A DNA stretch of 64,000 bases from Leptospira johnsonii (GTDB taxonomy: Bacteria; Spirochaetota; Leptospiria; Leptospirales; Leptospiraceae), in contig NZ_BFAY01000011.1 of the NCBI RefSeq assembly GCF_003112675.1, positions 310,001 to 374,000 on the forward strand. The letters run 5' to 3'. Below, piece after piece: positions 7,489 through 17,264 of this stretch. The notes beneath the pieces are model-generated. The model had not been told where the DNA came from and did not search any database. It saw nothing but the letters and a program-made list of their open reading frames with translations. The translations under genes and the position numbers were made by a program. Every line of letters begins with the position of its first letter. The stretch's first letter is position 1.

Positions 7489-9411
7489 TTATGGGCGCAG
7501 TCTGAGTTCGAATTCGAATTTTCCTGGCTCACTCAGTAGGAAAAATCTTGCTCCCAACTTTTCGGTTCTCAATTTTAAGTCGGCTTCTATCAGAGAAGAA
7601 GGTTCTTCTTTGGTTTCCGCTGGTCCAGTTGTCTCTATCCTAAGTAATATTGAGTCTCCCTCTTTTCCCCAGAAAATTTTAGATTCTCCGGACCTTCTCG
7701 CTCCTATCTTTACCGCTTCGGAGAAGATTCTCTGGACCTGGAGGCATTCGTCTATTCTCAAATATTGAGATACCTTTTGGATCTCCGAATGAGAGAATAA
7801 CGGGTTTTTCAGGACGAACTTTCTCATCTCTTCTTCTACTAATTCTTCCTTTCCTCCCTGATGGTGCATCAGGTCCAAAATATCCCGGACACCGGAGAGT
7901 GTTTGATTGAGTTCGTTTTTGAGTTTTACAAGAGATTTGTCGGAACTTTCTTTCGACTCCAATTGATTGATGAGAGAATGAAATCCCTTGTCCACGGATT
8001 GGTCCACTAATGTGGCAAATTTCGCTTTTTCTTCCGCGTTCAGTCTAAGTTGTTCGTTGTATTTGGACTGTAGTTCTGCGAAAGTTTCCGCCTTCTCTAA
8101 ATCTTTTGTAAATCTTAATGATATAATATATGAATTGAATGCGATAAACCCTACAAGTGCCGCTGGGAAACTATAAGGGATAAGAAAGTAAACTTCATAT
8201 AGTCCCCAGATAACGTCGTTCACCATAGATACGGCAAGTATCATCCCTGAAAGAAATACTGTTCTGGCTCTATCTTCCTTCTGCCACCAAGCATATCCTA
8301 ACGCTGCCAATAAAACCAAAGTGTAAAAAGGAGGAACATGCATGAAGAAGGAATACAGATAGATGAGTTCCTCTTCTCCCAATACAAAAACGGAGAGTAT
8401 AAAAATGAACATGCTGCTCATTAATATTGTCATCCATCTGGCTCCGAATTGTTTCGGGTACATTGTTTTCAGAATCATGTATACTGCAGGGACAAGACAT
8501 GCTTCGCAGAAATATTCCATTCTGATCCGAAGATCCAAGCTCAGTTCAGGTGTAAGAAAATACTGGAGCCCGGAAGTTACGAAAGAATAGAAGGCTACTA
8601 AAAAGCAGAATAACGAGAAGAACAATGGCACCAGATCTTTTCGATAAGATGCGAAGAAGATCAGGTGATATAAACCTACGGAAAAAATAATAGCGACCAA
8701 AAGTGTTTCCCAGATCAACTCTTGGACCACTTTAGATTTTAAAGCGTCTATATCGCCGATAAGGAATGGATTACGGATCCCGCCTTTTAAGAAATTTCCC
8801 TTATAATTGGAAACGTTTACGAAAAGTTCGGTATCCAAAGAATCCAATAGATAGATCTGTGCATTCGGATGCGCCAAGAACTCAGTATCTGCCCGATTCG
8901 TTCCATTGATCCCATTGGCAAAGATCATTCTTTTTCCGAAATATACGGAATACACTCCTGGGATCCTGGGCACATAGATGGCTAGATTTTTTTGCTCCGG
9001 AGTTTTATGGATCTTTAATCTATAAGAACCATGTCCCTGCCAGGTGAATTCAGGAGAATAATCCCTCCAAATCCCTGGAACCGGAAAGTATTGCCCACTT
9101 TCCACATAACCCGTATTAGGTGAATATAAATTTTTCCAACTGAATTCCCAGTCTCCTTTAAGAGGATAAATTTCTCCCCAAGGACTGACAGTACTCATGT
9201 CTATACTTCCTTTATAAAGGACAGGGACTTTTTCGGAAGTTCTTGTGGAACAAGAGATTAATAGGAAGAAGGTACAGAAAAGTAATACTAGGTTTCTTTT
9301 CTTTTCGAATTCATCCGAAGTTATGCCCACAAGTATATTCAAAGAATTAGAAACCGGGAAAGCAAATGAAAAACTTCGCCTAAGTGTTACTAGACTATTT
9401 CGGATTCTCAT
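7489..9411 (-). CDS. 7TMR-DISM sensor protein with degenerate histidine-kinase-like C-terminus
   Basis: 640 residues. An N-terminal signal with lipobox-like LLISC (about 52-56) is followed by a periplasmic beta-sandwich of the 7TMR-DISM type 2 (about 70-225, with PVPGIWRDY and GSYRLKI), seven membrane helices (about 230-430), a coiled coil (about 435-500) and a C-terminal region that looks like a shortened HPK7 kinase core. The expected N-box (NEAxTN) reads SEAVKIGARRSG and I find no G-boxes, so ATP binding is doubtful. The ATG at 9411 is taken, but the signal peptide would fit better with an internal start near 9330. Its ligand and output are unknown. Confidence 0.75.
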   Translation of the reverse strand: MRIRNSLVTLRRSFSFAFPVSNSLNILVGITSDEFEKKRNLVLLFCTFFLLISCSTRTSEKVPVLYKGSIDMSTVSPWGEIYPLKGDWEFSWKNLYSPNTGYVESGQYFPVPGIWRDYSPEFTWQGHGSYRLKIHKTPEQKNLAIYVPRIPGVYSVYFGKRMIFANGINGTNRADTEFLAHPNAQIYLLDSLDTELFVNVSNYKGNFLKGGIRNPFLIGDIDALKSKVVQELIWETLLVAIIFSVGLYHLIFFASYRKDLVPLFFSLFCFLVAFYSFVTSGLQYFLTPELSLDLRIRMEYFCEACLVPAVYMILKTMYPKQFGARWMTILMSSMFIFILSVFVLGEEELIYLYSFFMHVPPFYTLVLLAALGYAWWQKEDRARTVFLSGMILAVSMVNDVIWGLYEVYFLIPYSFPAALVGFIAFNSYIISLRFTKDLEKAETFAELQSKYNEQLRLNAEEKAKFATLVDQSVDKGFHSLINQLESKESSDKSLVKLKNELNQTLSGVRDILDLMHHQGGKEELVEEEMRKFVLKNPLFSHSEIQKVSQYLRIDECLQVQRIFSEAVKIGARRSGESKIFWGKEGDSILLRIETTGPAETKEEPSSLIEADLKLRTEKLGARFFLLSEPGKFEFELRLRP

Positions 9412-9456
9412 CTTTGAGTTAGAAGCATTAAAAATAGATACTTAAGGGATGGAAAT

Positions 9457-10398
9457 TTATTTTCTACTCTTTCTAGATCTTTCTATCTTAAACGCAATCC
9501 CTTGTGCGTTGATCTGAGAGTCGAAACCTATAAATCTTTCCTCTTTTTCTCCAAAAGGTAGATGCCGAATTCGGATTTGGTCTTCCAAATAGGAACGGAC
9601 TCTACCCTCACAAAAAGCAACTAAAGCTTCTCCCTCTAAACCTGTCTTTTCCGCAGAGATCAGAACGTTTTTCATTACGTTAAGACCTTCTTTCATTTGA
9701 GAAGCTCCCGAACGAACATCCTCCCAAACTCCAAAATGTGTGAGATAAGCCTTATCCGCGCCTGTGGCAAGTATCTTGTCTATGGAAAGTACCGCTTCTT
9801 CCGGATCAAAATCGGTCGGAGTTGTAGAGGGAAATAATAGAGAGTCCTTTCCTTTTCTGAACAATGTATAGCCGATCCCGAAAGTATCTCCGGTAAAGAT
9901 CCCGTTCGTCAAATTATCATAAATACAAAAATGATGATTTGCATGTCCTTTTGTATGCAGAAATTTGAATGTTCTTTTTTGCCAAATTAATTCCTCTCCA
10001 TCGCTCATGGTTCGGACGCGATCGTTTGGCACAGGCAGAATTTCACCGTACAACTTATAGTAGTTTTCTTCTCCGTATACCTGGATGGAACTTTTGATCA
10101 AACGAGTTGGATCTATTACATGAGGTGCTGCCTTTGGATGAGCAAGTACAGTTGCATTCGGACAAAGAGAGATTAGCTTACCTGTTCCTCCTGCATGGTC
10201 CAAATGAACATGAGTGATGATGATATTATCCACCGACTCAGGCCCGAGTCCTTCTTCTTTCAATGCATCTAATAGATATGGAACTGCATAATTCGTATTA
10301 TTCTCTACGAATGTGGCCCTGTCCCCGTCCACGATCAGATAGGCACAAGCAAGTCCTGCTTCTACATATCCGCAATCTATGGTTCGAATCTTGTCCAA
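9457..10398 (-). CDS. MBL-fold metallo-hydrolase
   Basis: 313 residues with a complete metallo-beta-lactamase-fold di-metal site: THVHLDHAGG at about 62-71, a further His in HTKGHANHH at about 143-151, the bridging Asp in FTGDTFG at about 167-173 and a His in LTHFG at about 222. There is no signal peptide, so it is cytoplasmic. The N-terminal ACAYLIVDGDRATFVENN is typical of glyoxalase-II-like and lactonase-like members. It lies 41 bases downstream of dusA on the same strand. The substrate cannot be predicted; hydroxyacyl-thioester or lactone hydrolysis are the usual options. Confidence 0.9.
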   Translation of the reverse strand: MDKIRTIDCGYVEAGLACAYLIVDGDRATFVENNTNYAVPYLLDALKEEGLGPESVDNIIITHVHLDHAGGTGKLISLCPNATVLAHPKAAPHVIDPTRLIKSSIQVYGEENYYKLYGEILPVPNDRVRTMSDGEELIWQKRTFKFLHTKGHANHHFCIYDNLTNGIFTGDTFGIGYTLFRKGKDSLLFPSTTPTDFDPEEAVLSIDKILATGADKAYLTHFGVWEDVRSGASQMKEGLNVMKNVLISAEKTGLEGEALVAFCEGRVRSYLEDQIRIRHLPFGEKEERFIGFDSQINAQGIAFKIERSRKSRK

Positions 10399-10439
10399 AA
10401 GTTTCTCCGCAAATATTTTGCAGTATTTAGACGAGTAAC

Positions 10440-11495
10440 CTAGGCTGAAACCACTGGATGTGCGACCTCTTTGGTCTCAATTTTCGGATTTCCTAATTTA
10501 CGATCCAGGTATTCATCCGGGATGGAACCTAAGGCTTCTAAAAGTAATCTAGGTCCCGGGTTAGAATGCATTTTTTCCGTAAGGATCCTACGATAAGAAC
10601 GAGCACCTCGGATCTCATGAAATGCCCCGAGCAAATGTCTTAAGATCCGACTAGGCTTTTCGCCTTCTGCAGTTTGAGAAGAAACATATTCCTGCATGGA
10701 TTCGAAGATCTCTCTACGACTCAGGTTCAAAGGTTCTGCTCCAAAAAATTCGGAATCCACATCGGAGAATAAAAAAGGATTTTCGTAAGCCGCCCTTCCG
10801 ATCATAACTCCATCCGTTTTATCCAAGTGAGAATGTATCTCCGAAATGGATTTAACTCCTCCGTTCAATTCTATCACAAGATCCGGAAAACTTTTTTTGA
10901 TAGAATATACATCCTCATAACGTAATGGAGGAACAGTTCTATTCTGGGCGGGACTTAAGCCTTCTAATATTGCAATTCTTGCATGTACCGTGATCCTTTT
11001 TGCACCAGCTGCGCTTACGGATCTCACGAATTCATGCAGATCTTCTAATGTTTCTTTTCCCCGAACGCCTATACGACATTTTACTGTGATAGGGATAGAA
11101 GTTTTAGAATCCATTTCGGAGATACAATCCGCTACTCGATCCGGATCCTTCATCAAACAGGCTCCGAAATTTCCTTCTTGGACCTTATCACTTGGACAGC
11201 CTACGTTCAGATTGATCTCCGAGTAGCCGTATTCTTCTCCTATTTTTGCACATTCACCAAGTTGAGAAGGATTGTCCCCGCCTAGCTGTAAAGAAAGTGG
11301 AGTTTCTTGTTGAGAGAAACGTAAGAATCTATGTTTGTCCCCTCTCAAGATAGCGCCGGTTGTCACCATTTCGGTGTAGAAAAGAGAATGTTTAGTGATT
11401 AGCCTTAGGAAAAAACGAAAATGCCTATCCGTCCAGTCCATCATCGGGGCCACGGATACGGGATATAGGATCGGCTGTTTTTTTTCGAAAGACAT
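10440..11495 (-). CDS. dusA: tRNA-dihydrouridine(20/20a) synthase
   Basis: 351 residues that match DusA in length and motifs: [13 protein letters not shown] at the N-terminus for FMN binding, [22 protein letters not shown] at about 95-116 with the catalytic Cys in GACLM, VKCRIGV at about 138-144, [12 protein letters not shown] at about 172-183 and a GGV phosphate loop near 212. It reduces uridine to dihydrouridine in the D-loop of tRNA with NADPH. The extended DusA-specific insert with PPLRYEDVY supports DusA over DusB. The start ATG at 11495 directly precedes the conserved block. It is divergent from the lipoprotein-mnmC-recQ unit. Confidence 0.93.
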   Translation of the reverse strand: MSFEKKQPILYPVSVAPMMDWTDRHFRFFLRLITKHSLFYTEMVTTGAILRGDKHRFLRFSQQETPLSLQLGGDNPSQLGECAKIGEEYGYSEINLNVGCPSDKVQEGNFGACLMKDPDRVADCISEMDSKTSIPITVKCRIGVRGKETLEDLHEFVRSVSAAGAKRITVHARIAILEGLSPAQNRTVPPLRYEDVYSIKKSFPDLVIELNGGVKSISEIHSHLDKTDGVMIGRAAYENPFLFSDVDSEFFGAEPLNLSRREIFESMQEYVSSQTAEGEKPSRILRHLLGAFHEIRGARSYRRILTEKMHSNPGPRLLLEALGSIPDEYLDRKLGNPKIETKEVAHPVVSA

Positions 11496-11595
11496 ATACT
11501 TCGACTAATACGATCCTCGGTTTTCGGTGTGAGCAGTCAAGCCCCATGAAATGGACTTGGTTTGATTTCCGACCGTTTCAATTTGGTTCTGGACG

Positions 11596-12585
11596 ATGGA
11601 TTCAAAGAGACTAAATCCGGATTTTTTCCCCCATATTATAGCCTGCTGCTTATTTCTGGTTCTCTCTTCTTGTAAGAGTATGAGCGGGATTTTAGACTCG
11701 ATCATTATCAATGCGGGTGCGGAATATACCGCCTTGGATTTTTTTACTCATCCAGCAAATATCCAAGGAATCCCCGTGAGTAAGTTCAGTCTTCCGAATT
11801 CGGATACAGATACAAGCGTAGTCAGTAGAGACTCTACAACAACTCGTGCATTTTACTCGATCGGTTCTGTACCGAGTCGGATCCCCGGCACAAGAGATAT
11901 TAAAGGATTTTTTTCTTTCTTAAGCGGTCTTGCCTGGTCCTTCAACTTGACTTCTCCCAGGACTTATCGAGGAAACTTGATCAATTACCCGGACGACGGA
12001 AGACGTTATCTGGCGTTTGACGATTATGTTTCCAACCAACTACTTCCACTTCCTCCTCAGTTAGGAAGAAATATGGAATACACTTATGAAGATTATCAGA
12101 TGTATTTCACGCTTTATTTAGGTTATTACGAGGGGAAGAATGTGAACTTTGGTGTGGGCCCCATATACGGCCTTGCTGTTTATAGAATGGATATCATAGA
12201 GAGGGAACAAAGGATCTCCAGCGTAAAAAACCAACTACAAGAATTGAAAGGCCTTCGTTTATTACTCGAATATAATATAGGACAATACTTTCCGGATACA
12301 ATCCTTTATAATGCATATTTGTTTTTGGAAATAACAAGCTTCGGGGATTTGGACGGAAAAGGCTTGAATGTCAGAAACCAGGTGGCAACTGCAAACGGAT
12401 TACCCGCACCTTCTCTTTACATGAACATGACTACCTACAGGATGGGAGTCCGAAAAGAGATACAACTTTCTAAAGAGCCTCATAAAAAGGAAGAAGGACC
12501 GGCCTACCCTCCTTTACAGAATCTACCCTCTGCAGGTCTTCCTCCTAAAGAAGATGCCAAAACAGATACGGAAAATCCCGGATGA
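11596..12585 (+). CDS. putative lipoprotein of unknown function
   Basis: 329 residues that I do not recognise. The signal peptide has a hydrophobic core and ends LVLSSCKS (lipobox Cys at about residue 26). The rest is rich in aromatic residues and alternating strands (for example YQMYFTLYLGYYEGKNVNFGVGP at about 178-200), which suggests a beta-rich, perhaps barrel-like envelope protein. The C-terminal 45 residues are Pro/Lys/Glu-rich and probably disordered. The stop overlaps the mnmC start as ATGA, so the two genes are coupled although their functions seem unrelated. Probably Leptospira-specific (inference). Confidence 0.7.
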   Translation: MDSKRLNPDFFPHIIACCLFLVLSSCKSMSGILDSIIINAGAEYTALDFFTHPANIQGIPVSKFSLPNSDTDTSVVSRDSTTTRAFYSIGSVPSRIPGTRDIKGFFSFLSGLAWSFNLTSPRTYRGNLINYPDDGRRYLAFDDYVSNQLLPLPPQLGRNMEYTYEDYQMYFTLYLGYYEGKNVNFGVGPIYGLAVYRMDIIEREQRISSVKNQLQELKGLRLLLEYNIGQYFPDTILYNAYLFLEITSFGDLDGKGLNVRNQVATANGLPAPSLYMNMTTYRMGVRKEIQLSKEPHKKEEGPAYPPLQNLPSAGLPPKEDAKTDTENPG

Positions 12586-14522
12586 TCGACTGGAAAGAAA
12601 ACGGCACCCCCGTTTCCAGAGAATTCGACGATATTTATTTTTCTCCTGAAAACGGATTAGAAGAAACTAAGCATGTTTTCATCCAAGGAAACAAATTAGA
12701 AGAAAGATTATCTTCTTCCCAAACACATCACGTTTTTTCTATTTTAGAATTAGGATTTGGAACAGGTTTAAATTTTTTCGCTGCATGGCAGGTCTGGAGA
12801 AATTGCAAAAATAATTCGAATGTTCGAGTCTTACGATTTGTTTCTTTCGAAAAATATCCATTAGAAAGTAATGATATTCGTAAAGCGATCTCCGCATTTC
12901 CGGAACTCGGCGAACTTCTCGAAGTATTTTTAGAAAAATATAAATTACTGATCCCAGGATGTAATACTTTCTTATTCGAAAAAGAAAATCTAGTCTTGGA
13001 TCTATGGATCGGAGATGCAACCCAATGTCTTCCGGAAACATCCGGAAAGTTCGACGCATTCTTCTTGGATGGATTTGCACCTTCCAAAAATCCGGAACTC
13101 TGGGGAGAAAATATTTCGATCCAGATCAAAAGACTTTCGAATAAAAATGCTACTTTTGCTACATTTACTGTGGCGAGATCCGTCAAAGACTGTTTAAGTA
13201 GCGCGGGCTTTACTCTTTCTAAAATCCCAGGTTATGGCAGAAAAAGAGAAATGCTGATCGGGGTGTATGAGTCCGAGCCGGAACCTGATTCAAATCTGAT
13301 CCCATTTTTAAGAAGAAAATTCCCGTTCGATCAAATTCCTGAGAAAGTATCCGTGCTGGGAGGTGGACTCGCAGGAGCAAGTATCGCTAGAGCGCTTGCC
13401 TGGAGAGGAATTCAGGTAGAAGTTTGGGATGACCTGGGCGCGTTACGCGCATCTTCAGTTCCGATGGCGGTTTCTCATCCTCATATTACCAAAGTAAAAA
13501 CTCCAACAAGTTTATGGACTCTACGTTGCCTTGGAAATTCTATCCGTCGTTATTCCGATCTTCTTCCGAATGATTCTTATCAGATCTCTGGCACATTACA
13601 ACTTTCCGGAGAAGATCTTCCCTGGGCAAGATTGGAAGAAGGCCAAAATGCACATTCCTTATCCAAAGAATTGGCGGAACTAAAACCGGAACTGGGAGAA
13701 AACTATCCCGAAAATGCAAAAGGTATTTTTTATCCTTCAGGTTTCTGGACAGATACTCCACTTCTCGCTCAAAAACTTTTAGATCATCCTAATATTCTTC
13801 TCAAACAAGGAAAGGTAAGTTCGATCTCTTTCGAGAAAGAAGAATGGACATTATTCTCAGAAAACAAAGAGACTTTATGCAAAACGGAAGTTTTGATCTT
13901 AGCAAATTCTTTCGGAATAGAAAGTTTACTGCAAGATTTATGGAAAGAGTCGCCCTTCTCCCTTAGAGCAGTGAGAGGACAATTAGAAATATTAGAAGAT
14001 CCGAATATAGACTCCGAAAAAGATCCGATCCGAGTGGGAGATAAATATCTCACACCTTCTAAAAAAGGGATCAGGGTTAATGGATCCACATTTAATGAAT
14101 TCGAATTAGATCCCGAGCCGAGAGAAAAGGACAGAGAAGAAATTTTAGAATATTCTCAAAGAACATTCTTGGGCGTAAACTGGGAGCAGATCAAGGTTCG
14201 ATCCGAGTTTGTAGGGATACGATCCCAAACCCCGGATCGATTCCCTATTTTAGGGCCAATCCATTCTCCGGAACCATTTCGAAAAATATACTCTGGTATG
14301 GGTCTTCCTAAAAATCGAAAGAAAGAATTCCCTTTTTTAGAACCGCAAAAAAACCTGTTTGTGTTCGGCGGTTTGGGATCCAGGGGAGTTTTATCTTCCC
14401 TATTGGGAGGGGAAATTTTGGCAGAGATTCTTTTAAACGAACCATTATCTATCGAAAATAGCTTGTACTCATCTCTGCATCCCGCAAGATTTCTATACCG
14501 CAAGATCCGAAATCTGGAATAA
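12582..14522 (+). CDS. mnmC: bifunctional tRNA mnm5s2U34 methyltransferase / FAD-dependent cmnm5s2U oxidoreductase
   Basis: 646 residues in two domains. Residues about 1-235 form the SAM-dependent methyltransferase (DUF752), with LELGFGTGLNF at about 52-62 and FDAFFLDGFAPSKNPELW at about 155-172. Residues about 250-640 form the FAD oxidoreductase, with the Rossmann motif VSVLGGGLAGASIARALAWRG. The protein converts cmnm5U to nm5U and then mnm5U at the wobble position of tRNAs. N-terminal ENGTPVSREFDDIYFS is typical of the family. Both domains look intact. The gene starts inside the stop of the upstream lipoprotein and is followed after 15 bases by recQ. Confidence 0.93.
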   Translation: MIDWKENGTPVSREFDDIYFSPENGLEETKHVFIQGNKLEERLSSSQTHHVFSILELGFGTGLNFFAAWQVWRNCKNNSNVRVLRFVSFEKYPLESNDIRKAISAFPELGELLEVFLEKYKLLIPGCNTFLFEKENLVLDLWIGDATQCLPETSGKFDAFFLDGFAPSKNPELWGENISIQIKRLSNKNATFATFTVARSVKDCLSSAGFTLSKIPGYGRKREMLIGVYESEPEPDSNLIPFLRRKFPFDQIPEKVSVLGGGLAGASIARALAWRGIQVEVWDDLGALRASSVPMAVSHPHITKVKTPTSLWTLRCLGNSIRRYSDLLPNDSYQISGTLQLSGEDLPWARLEEGQNAHSLSKELAELKPELGENYPENAKGIFYPSGFWTDTPLLAQKLLDHPNILLKQGKVSSISFEKEEWTLFSENKETLCKTEVLILANSFGIESLLQDLWKESPFSLRAVRGQLEILEDPNIDSEKDPIRVGDKYLTPSKKGIRVNGSTFNEFELDPEPREKDREEILEYSQRTFLGVNWEQIKVRSEFVGIRSQTPDRFPILGPIHSPEPFRKIYSGMGLPKNRKKEFPFLEPQKNLFVFGGLGSRGVLSSLLGGEILAEILLNEPLSIENSLYSSLHPARFLYRKIRNLE

Positions 14523-14537
14523 GGAAGAAGTTTCAAC

Positions 14538-16403
14538 TTGTCTGCAAACACTGGAACAGTCTCCTCTTCGATAGAGGATTGGAAAAAGATCCTACATACC
14601 CATTTCGGTTTTTCGCAATTCAGGCAGGGCCAATGGGAAGCAATCCAAGCTCTGCTAGGAAGAAAGGACGTGCTCGCTATTCTTCCTACTGGTGGCGGAA
14701 AATCGCTGATCTATCAATTACCTTCTTTCGCTGAATCCAATTCTCTTACGATCGTAATCTCACCGTTGATCGCTCTTATGAAAGACCAAGTGGACGGTTT
14801 AAAAGCGAGAGGTATCCAAGCTGCTTTTTGTAATTCGACTCAGGACGATCTAGAACAAGTCAGAGTATTATCTTCCGCGGCCACGGGTAAGATTAGAATA
14901 TTATATATTTCTCCTGAACGTGCAGTCTCTCGATCCTTTTTAAATCTGCTTCCAAAACTCCCGGTAAGTTTGATGGCAGTGGACGAGGCACATTGTGTCT
15001 CTCAATGGGGACACGATTTCCGTCCTGAATACAGAAAGCTTCATACATTACGTTCTTATTTACAAGAAGGAACTCCTTGGGTAGCGCTCACCGCTACAGC
15101 AACAGACAGAGTCAAAAAAGATATCTCCGATAGTTTAGGATTAAAATTCCCTTTACATGTGCAAGGCACCTATGTGAGAGAGAATTTAAAATTCTCCGTT
15201 GTATATCCAGACTCGGAGAGAGAAAAAGAAAATCTACTTTTAGAAATATTAGAAAAGGGTAATTTTCAAAAATCAGTCTCAGGCAAGGCGATCATATATT
15301 GTTCAACCAGGGCCAAAGTGGATGAAATTTACGAACTTCTCCGCAAATCCGGATATAAAGTAGGCAAATATCACGCAGGAAGAACCGACTCCAGCAGAGA
15401 AAAAACGCAGGAAGGTTATACATCCGGAAAAACGAATATACTCGTAGCCACAAACGCATTTGGAATGGGATTGGATAGTCCGAATGTACGGTTGGTCCTT
15501 CACTACCAGGTACCTTCTTCTCTGGAAAGTTATTACCAAGAAGCAGGAAGAGCGGGAAGAGACGGTAAAAATTCGGATTGTGTATTATTCTTCTTACCTG
15601 GCGACTTGAGCGTCCAAAGTTTCCTTTTATCCAAAGAAGCAAATTACAAGGGAGGAGAGACATTACTCTCTCACGTAAAATCCTACGTAAGCTCTCCGGA
15701 CTGTAGACAAAAGATCTTATGTGATTATTTCGGAGAAGAAATCTCCAGCTGCGGATCCTGCGATACTTGTGCGGACTCCACAACCTCTCATTCTGCAAGG
15801 CTTGCCTATACGGAAAGGGAAAGATTAAAAGCGGAGAAGAAGAAGGAAAAAGAATCCCATATCTTCGATGCAGACGAGATCAGATCTATAGAAGGATTGA
15901 TCTCTGAATATCCGGCAAAATTCGGGAAAAAGATCATCGCAGGAACATTAAGAGGAGCAAAGTCCAAGGATATACTTCGCAGAAGATTGGACAAATCCGA
16001 ATATTATTCTTCCTTAAAACATGTTCCCGAAGAATCCATTCTAAAACTTTTGGAGGATTGGCAGAAGGCCAAAAAACTTTCCATCAAAGGGGATAAATAT
16101 CCGAAAATTTATCTGACTGCATTCGGAAAACCTAAAGTAACTTCCGACGATCCGGAAAAACCGCGCAAAAAAGTACAACTTAGCGGGGACAGACTCATCC
16201 TGAACGAACTCAAAAATTTCCGGGACAGGATCGCAAGACGTAATAAATGGAAAAAGTTTATGGTGCTTCAGAATCCTGTGCTAGTCAGGATCGTCTCCCA
16301 AAAACCGGAAAGCCTGGAAGATCTAATGGCGATCAAAGGGATTGGAGAAGCCAAAGTTAGACAATATGGGAAAGAAATTTTAGCTATTTTAGAGAAGTTT
16401 TAA
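14538..16403 (+). CDS. recQ: ATP-dependent DNA helicase RecQ
   Basis: 621 residues. Helicase motifs are in order: FRQGQWEAI (motif 0), [14 protein letters not shown] (Walker A, about 51-64), [17 protein letters not shown] (Walker B and aromatic loop), ALTATAT, and [10 protein letters not shown] (motif VI). The zinc site follows with four Cys in [23 protein letters not shown] split across about 392-414, and the HRDC domain lies at about 545-620. The start is TTG at 14538, preceded by AAGGAAG at a good distance; there is no upstream ATG. It unwinds recombination and replication intermediates 3' to 5'. It lies 15 bases after mnmC. Confidence 0.95.
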   Translation: MSANTGTVSSSIEDWKKILHTHFGFSQFRQGQWEAIQALLGRKDVLAILPTGGGKSLIYQLPSFAESNSLTIVISPLIALMKDQVDGLKARGIQAAFCNSTQDDLEQVRVLSSAATGKIRILYISPERAVSRSFLNLLPKLPVSLMAVDEAHCVSQWGHDFRPEYRKLHTLRSYLQEGTPWVALTATATDRVKKDISDSLGLKFPLHVQGTYVRENLKFSVVYPDSEREKENLLLEILEKGNFQKSVSGKAIIYCSTRAKVDEIYELLRKSGYKVGKYHAGRTDSSREKTQEGYTSGKTNILVATNAFGMGLDSPNVRLVLHYQVPSSLESYYQEAGRAGRDGKNSDCVLFFLPGDLSVQSFLLSKEANYKGGETLLSHVKSYVSSPDCRQKILCDYFGEEISSCGSCDTCADSTTSHSARLAYTERERLKAEKKKEKESHIFDADEIRSIEGLISEYPAKFGKKIIAGTLRGAKSKDILRRRLDKSEYYSSLKHVPEESILKLLEDWQKAKKLSIKGDKYPKIYLTAFGKPKVTSDDPEKPRKKVQLSGDRLILNELKNFRDRIARRNKWKKFMVLQNPVLVRIVSQKPESLEDLMAIKGIGEAKVRQYGKEILAILEKF

Positions 16404-16510
16404 CCTTCTTATTGTCTTCTATTCTAAAAATCGCCTTGCATACAACCTGAAGATTTTCTAATCTGTCCAGCCAATCCATCTCTTCCGATTTTATACATTA
16501 GGAAAACAAT

Positions 16511-17263
16511 ATGTTTCTGATCCGTCTTATTTTTCCGTATTTCAAAGTCTCGAAAACCAAAGCTTTAAACGAAGTAAACGTTTGGCTCCAAAGTAAAGAA
16601 ACAAAGGATTCCCTTCCCGCCACAGATTATATTCCCTTTATGGATAACCTTGCCTTCCAACAATACAAAGATAGGATCTCAAAGAAGATGGGAGTTCCGG
16701 AATCCGAGTTGGAACTCTATAGATCCACAGAAAGGACCAAACTGTTATACAGACCTTTTTTTATACTCTTCTTTATCGGGATGTTGTATCTTGGGATCAA
16801 TCTATTCTTAGAGATCCAACCTTACTTGGGAAAATCCAGACTGGAAAAACCGTTTATTGAAAATCTGCTCCCTTCCGGAAAAAAGGAATTAGTCGAGATG
16901 GATGGATCTTTTTGCAGATACATGATCAATAACGCTTCCGAGATCGCGGAAGATTATTTTTATATTGGTTGGTATCTATTCAGCATCGGCTCCATCTGCA
17001 CTTTTTTGGGTTCCATTATGGACTCCAAACATCATGGGATCTTAAAGATCGCACTTCCATTCGTTGGTTTGTTTATATTAAGTATTGCCTGGAAGATATT
17101 CGATAATTCTAAACTAGCAGGACTAGCTGCAGGAAGATCCATGTTACATTATAACGAAGAGAAGGATGCAGATAAAAAATGCAGGCAAGAATGGGCGAAT
17201 CTCAGACAGGGAATCGCTAATTTGGTGCCTTCCGGGATAGACACTGGAGACGCTTCTAAATAA
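16511..17263 (+). CDS. membrane protein of unknown function
   Basis: 250 residues that I do not recognise. A cytoplasmic-looking N-terminal part (about 1-75) is followed by three hydrophobic helices (about 80-100, 158-175 and 182-200). The loop between the first and second, with SGKKELVEMDGSFCRYMINNASEI, would face the periplasm, and the C-terminal 50 residues are charged. There is no enzymatic motif. It follows recQ by 107 bases and ends one base before the convergent dinB stop, so the two transcripts meet there with no visible terminator. Confidence 0.65.
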   Translation: MFLIRLIFPYFKVSKTKALNEVNVWLQSKETKDSLPATDYIPFMDNLAFQQYKDRISKKMGVPESELELYRSTERTKLLYRPFFILFFIGMLYLGINLFLEIQPYLGKSRLEKPFIENLLPSGKKELVEMDGSFCRYMINNASEIAEDYFYIGWYLFSIGSICTFLGSIMDSKHHGILKIALPFVGLFILSIAWKIFDNSKLAGLAAGRSMLHYNEEKDADKKCRQEWANLRQGIANLVPSGIDTGDASK

Positions 17264-17264
17264 T

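Noticed and set aside
12728..13186. Open frame of 152 codons on the minus strand
   Set aside because: Shadow of mnmC. A second overlapping frame at 12739-13080 is also just a shadow.
15292..15798. Open frame of 168 codons on the minus strand
   Set aside because: Antisense to recQ helicase domain; translation is rich in Arg/Cys/Phe and has no motif.
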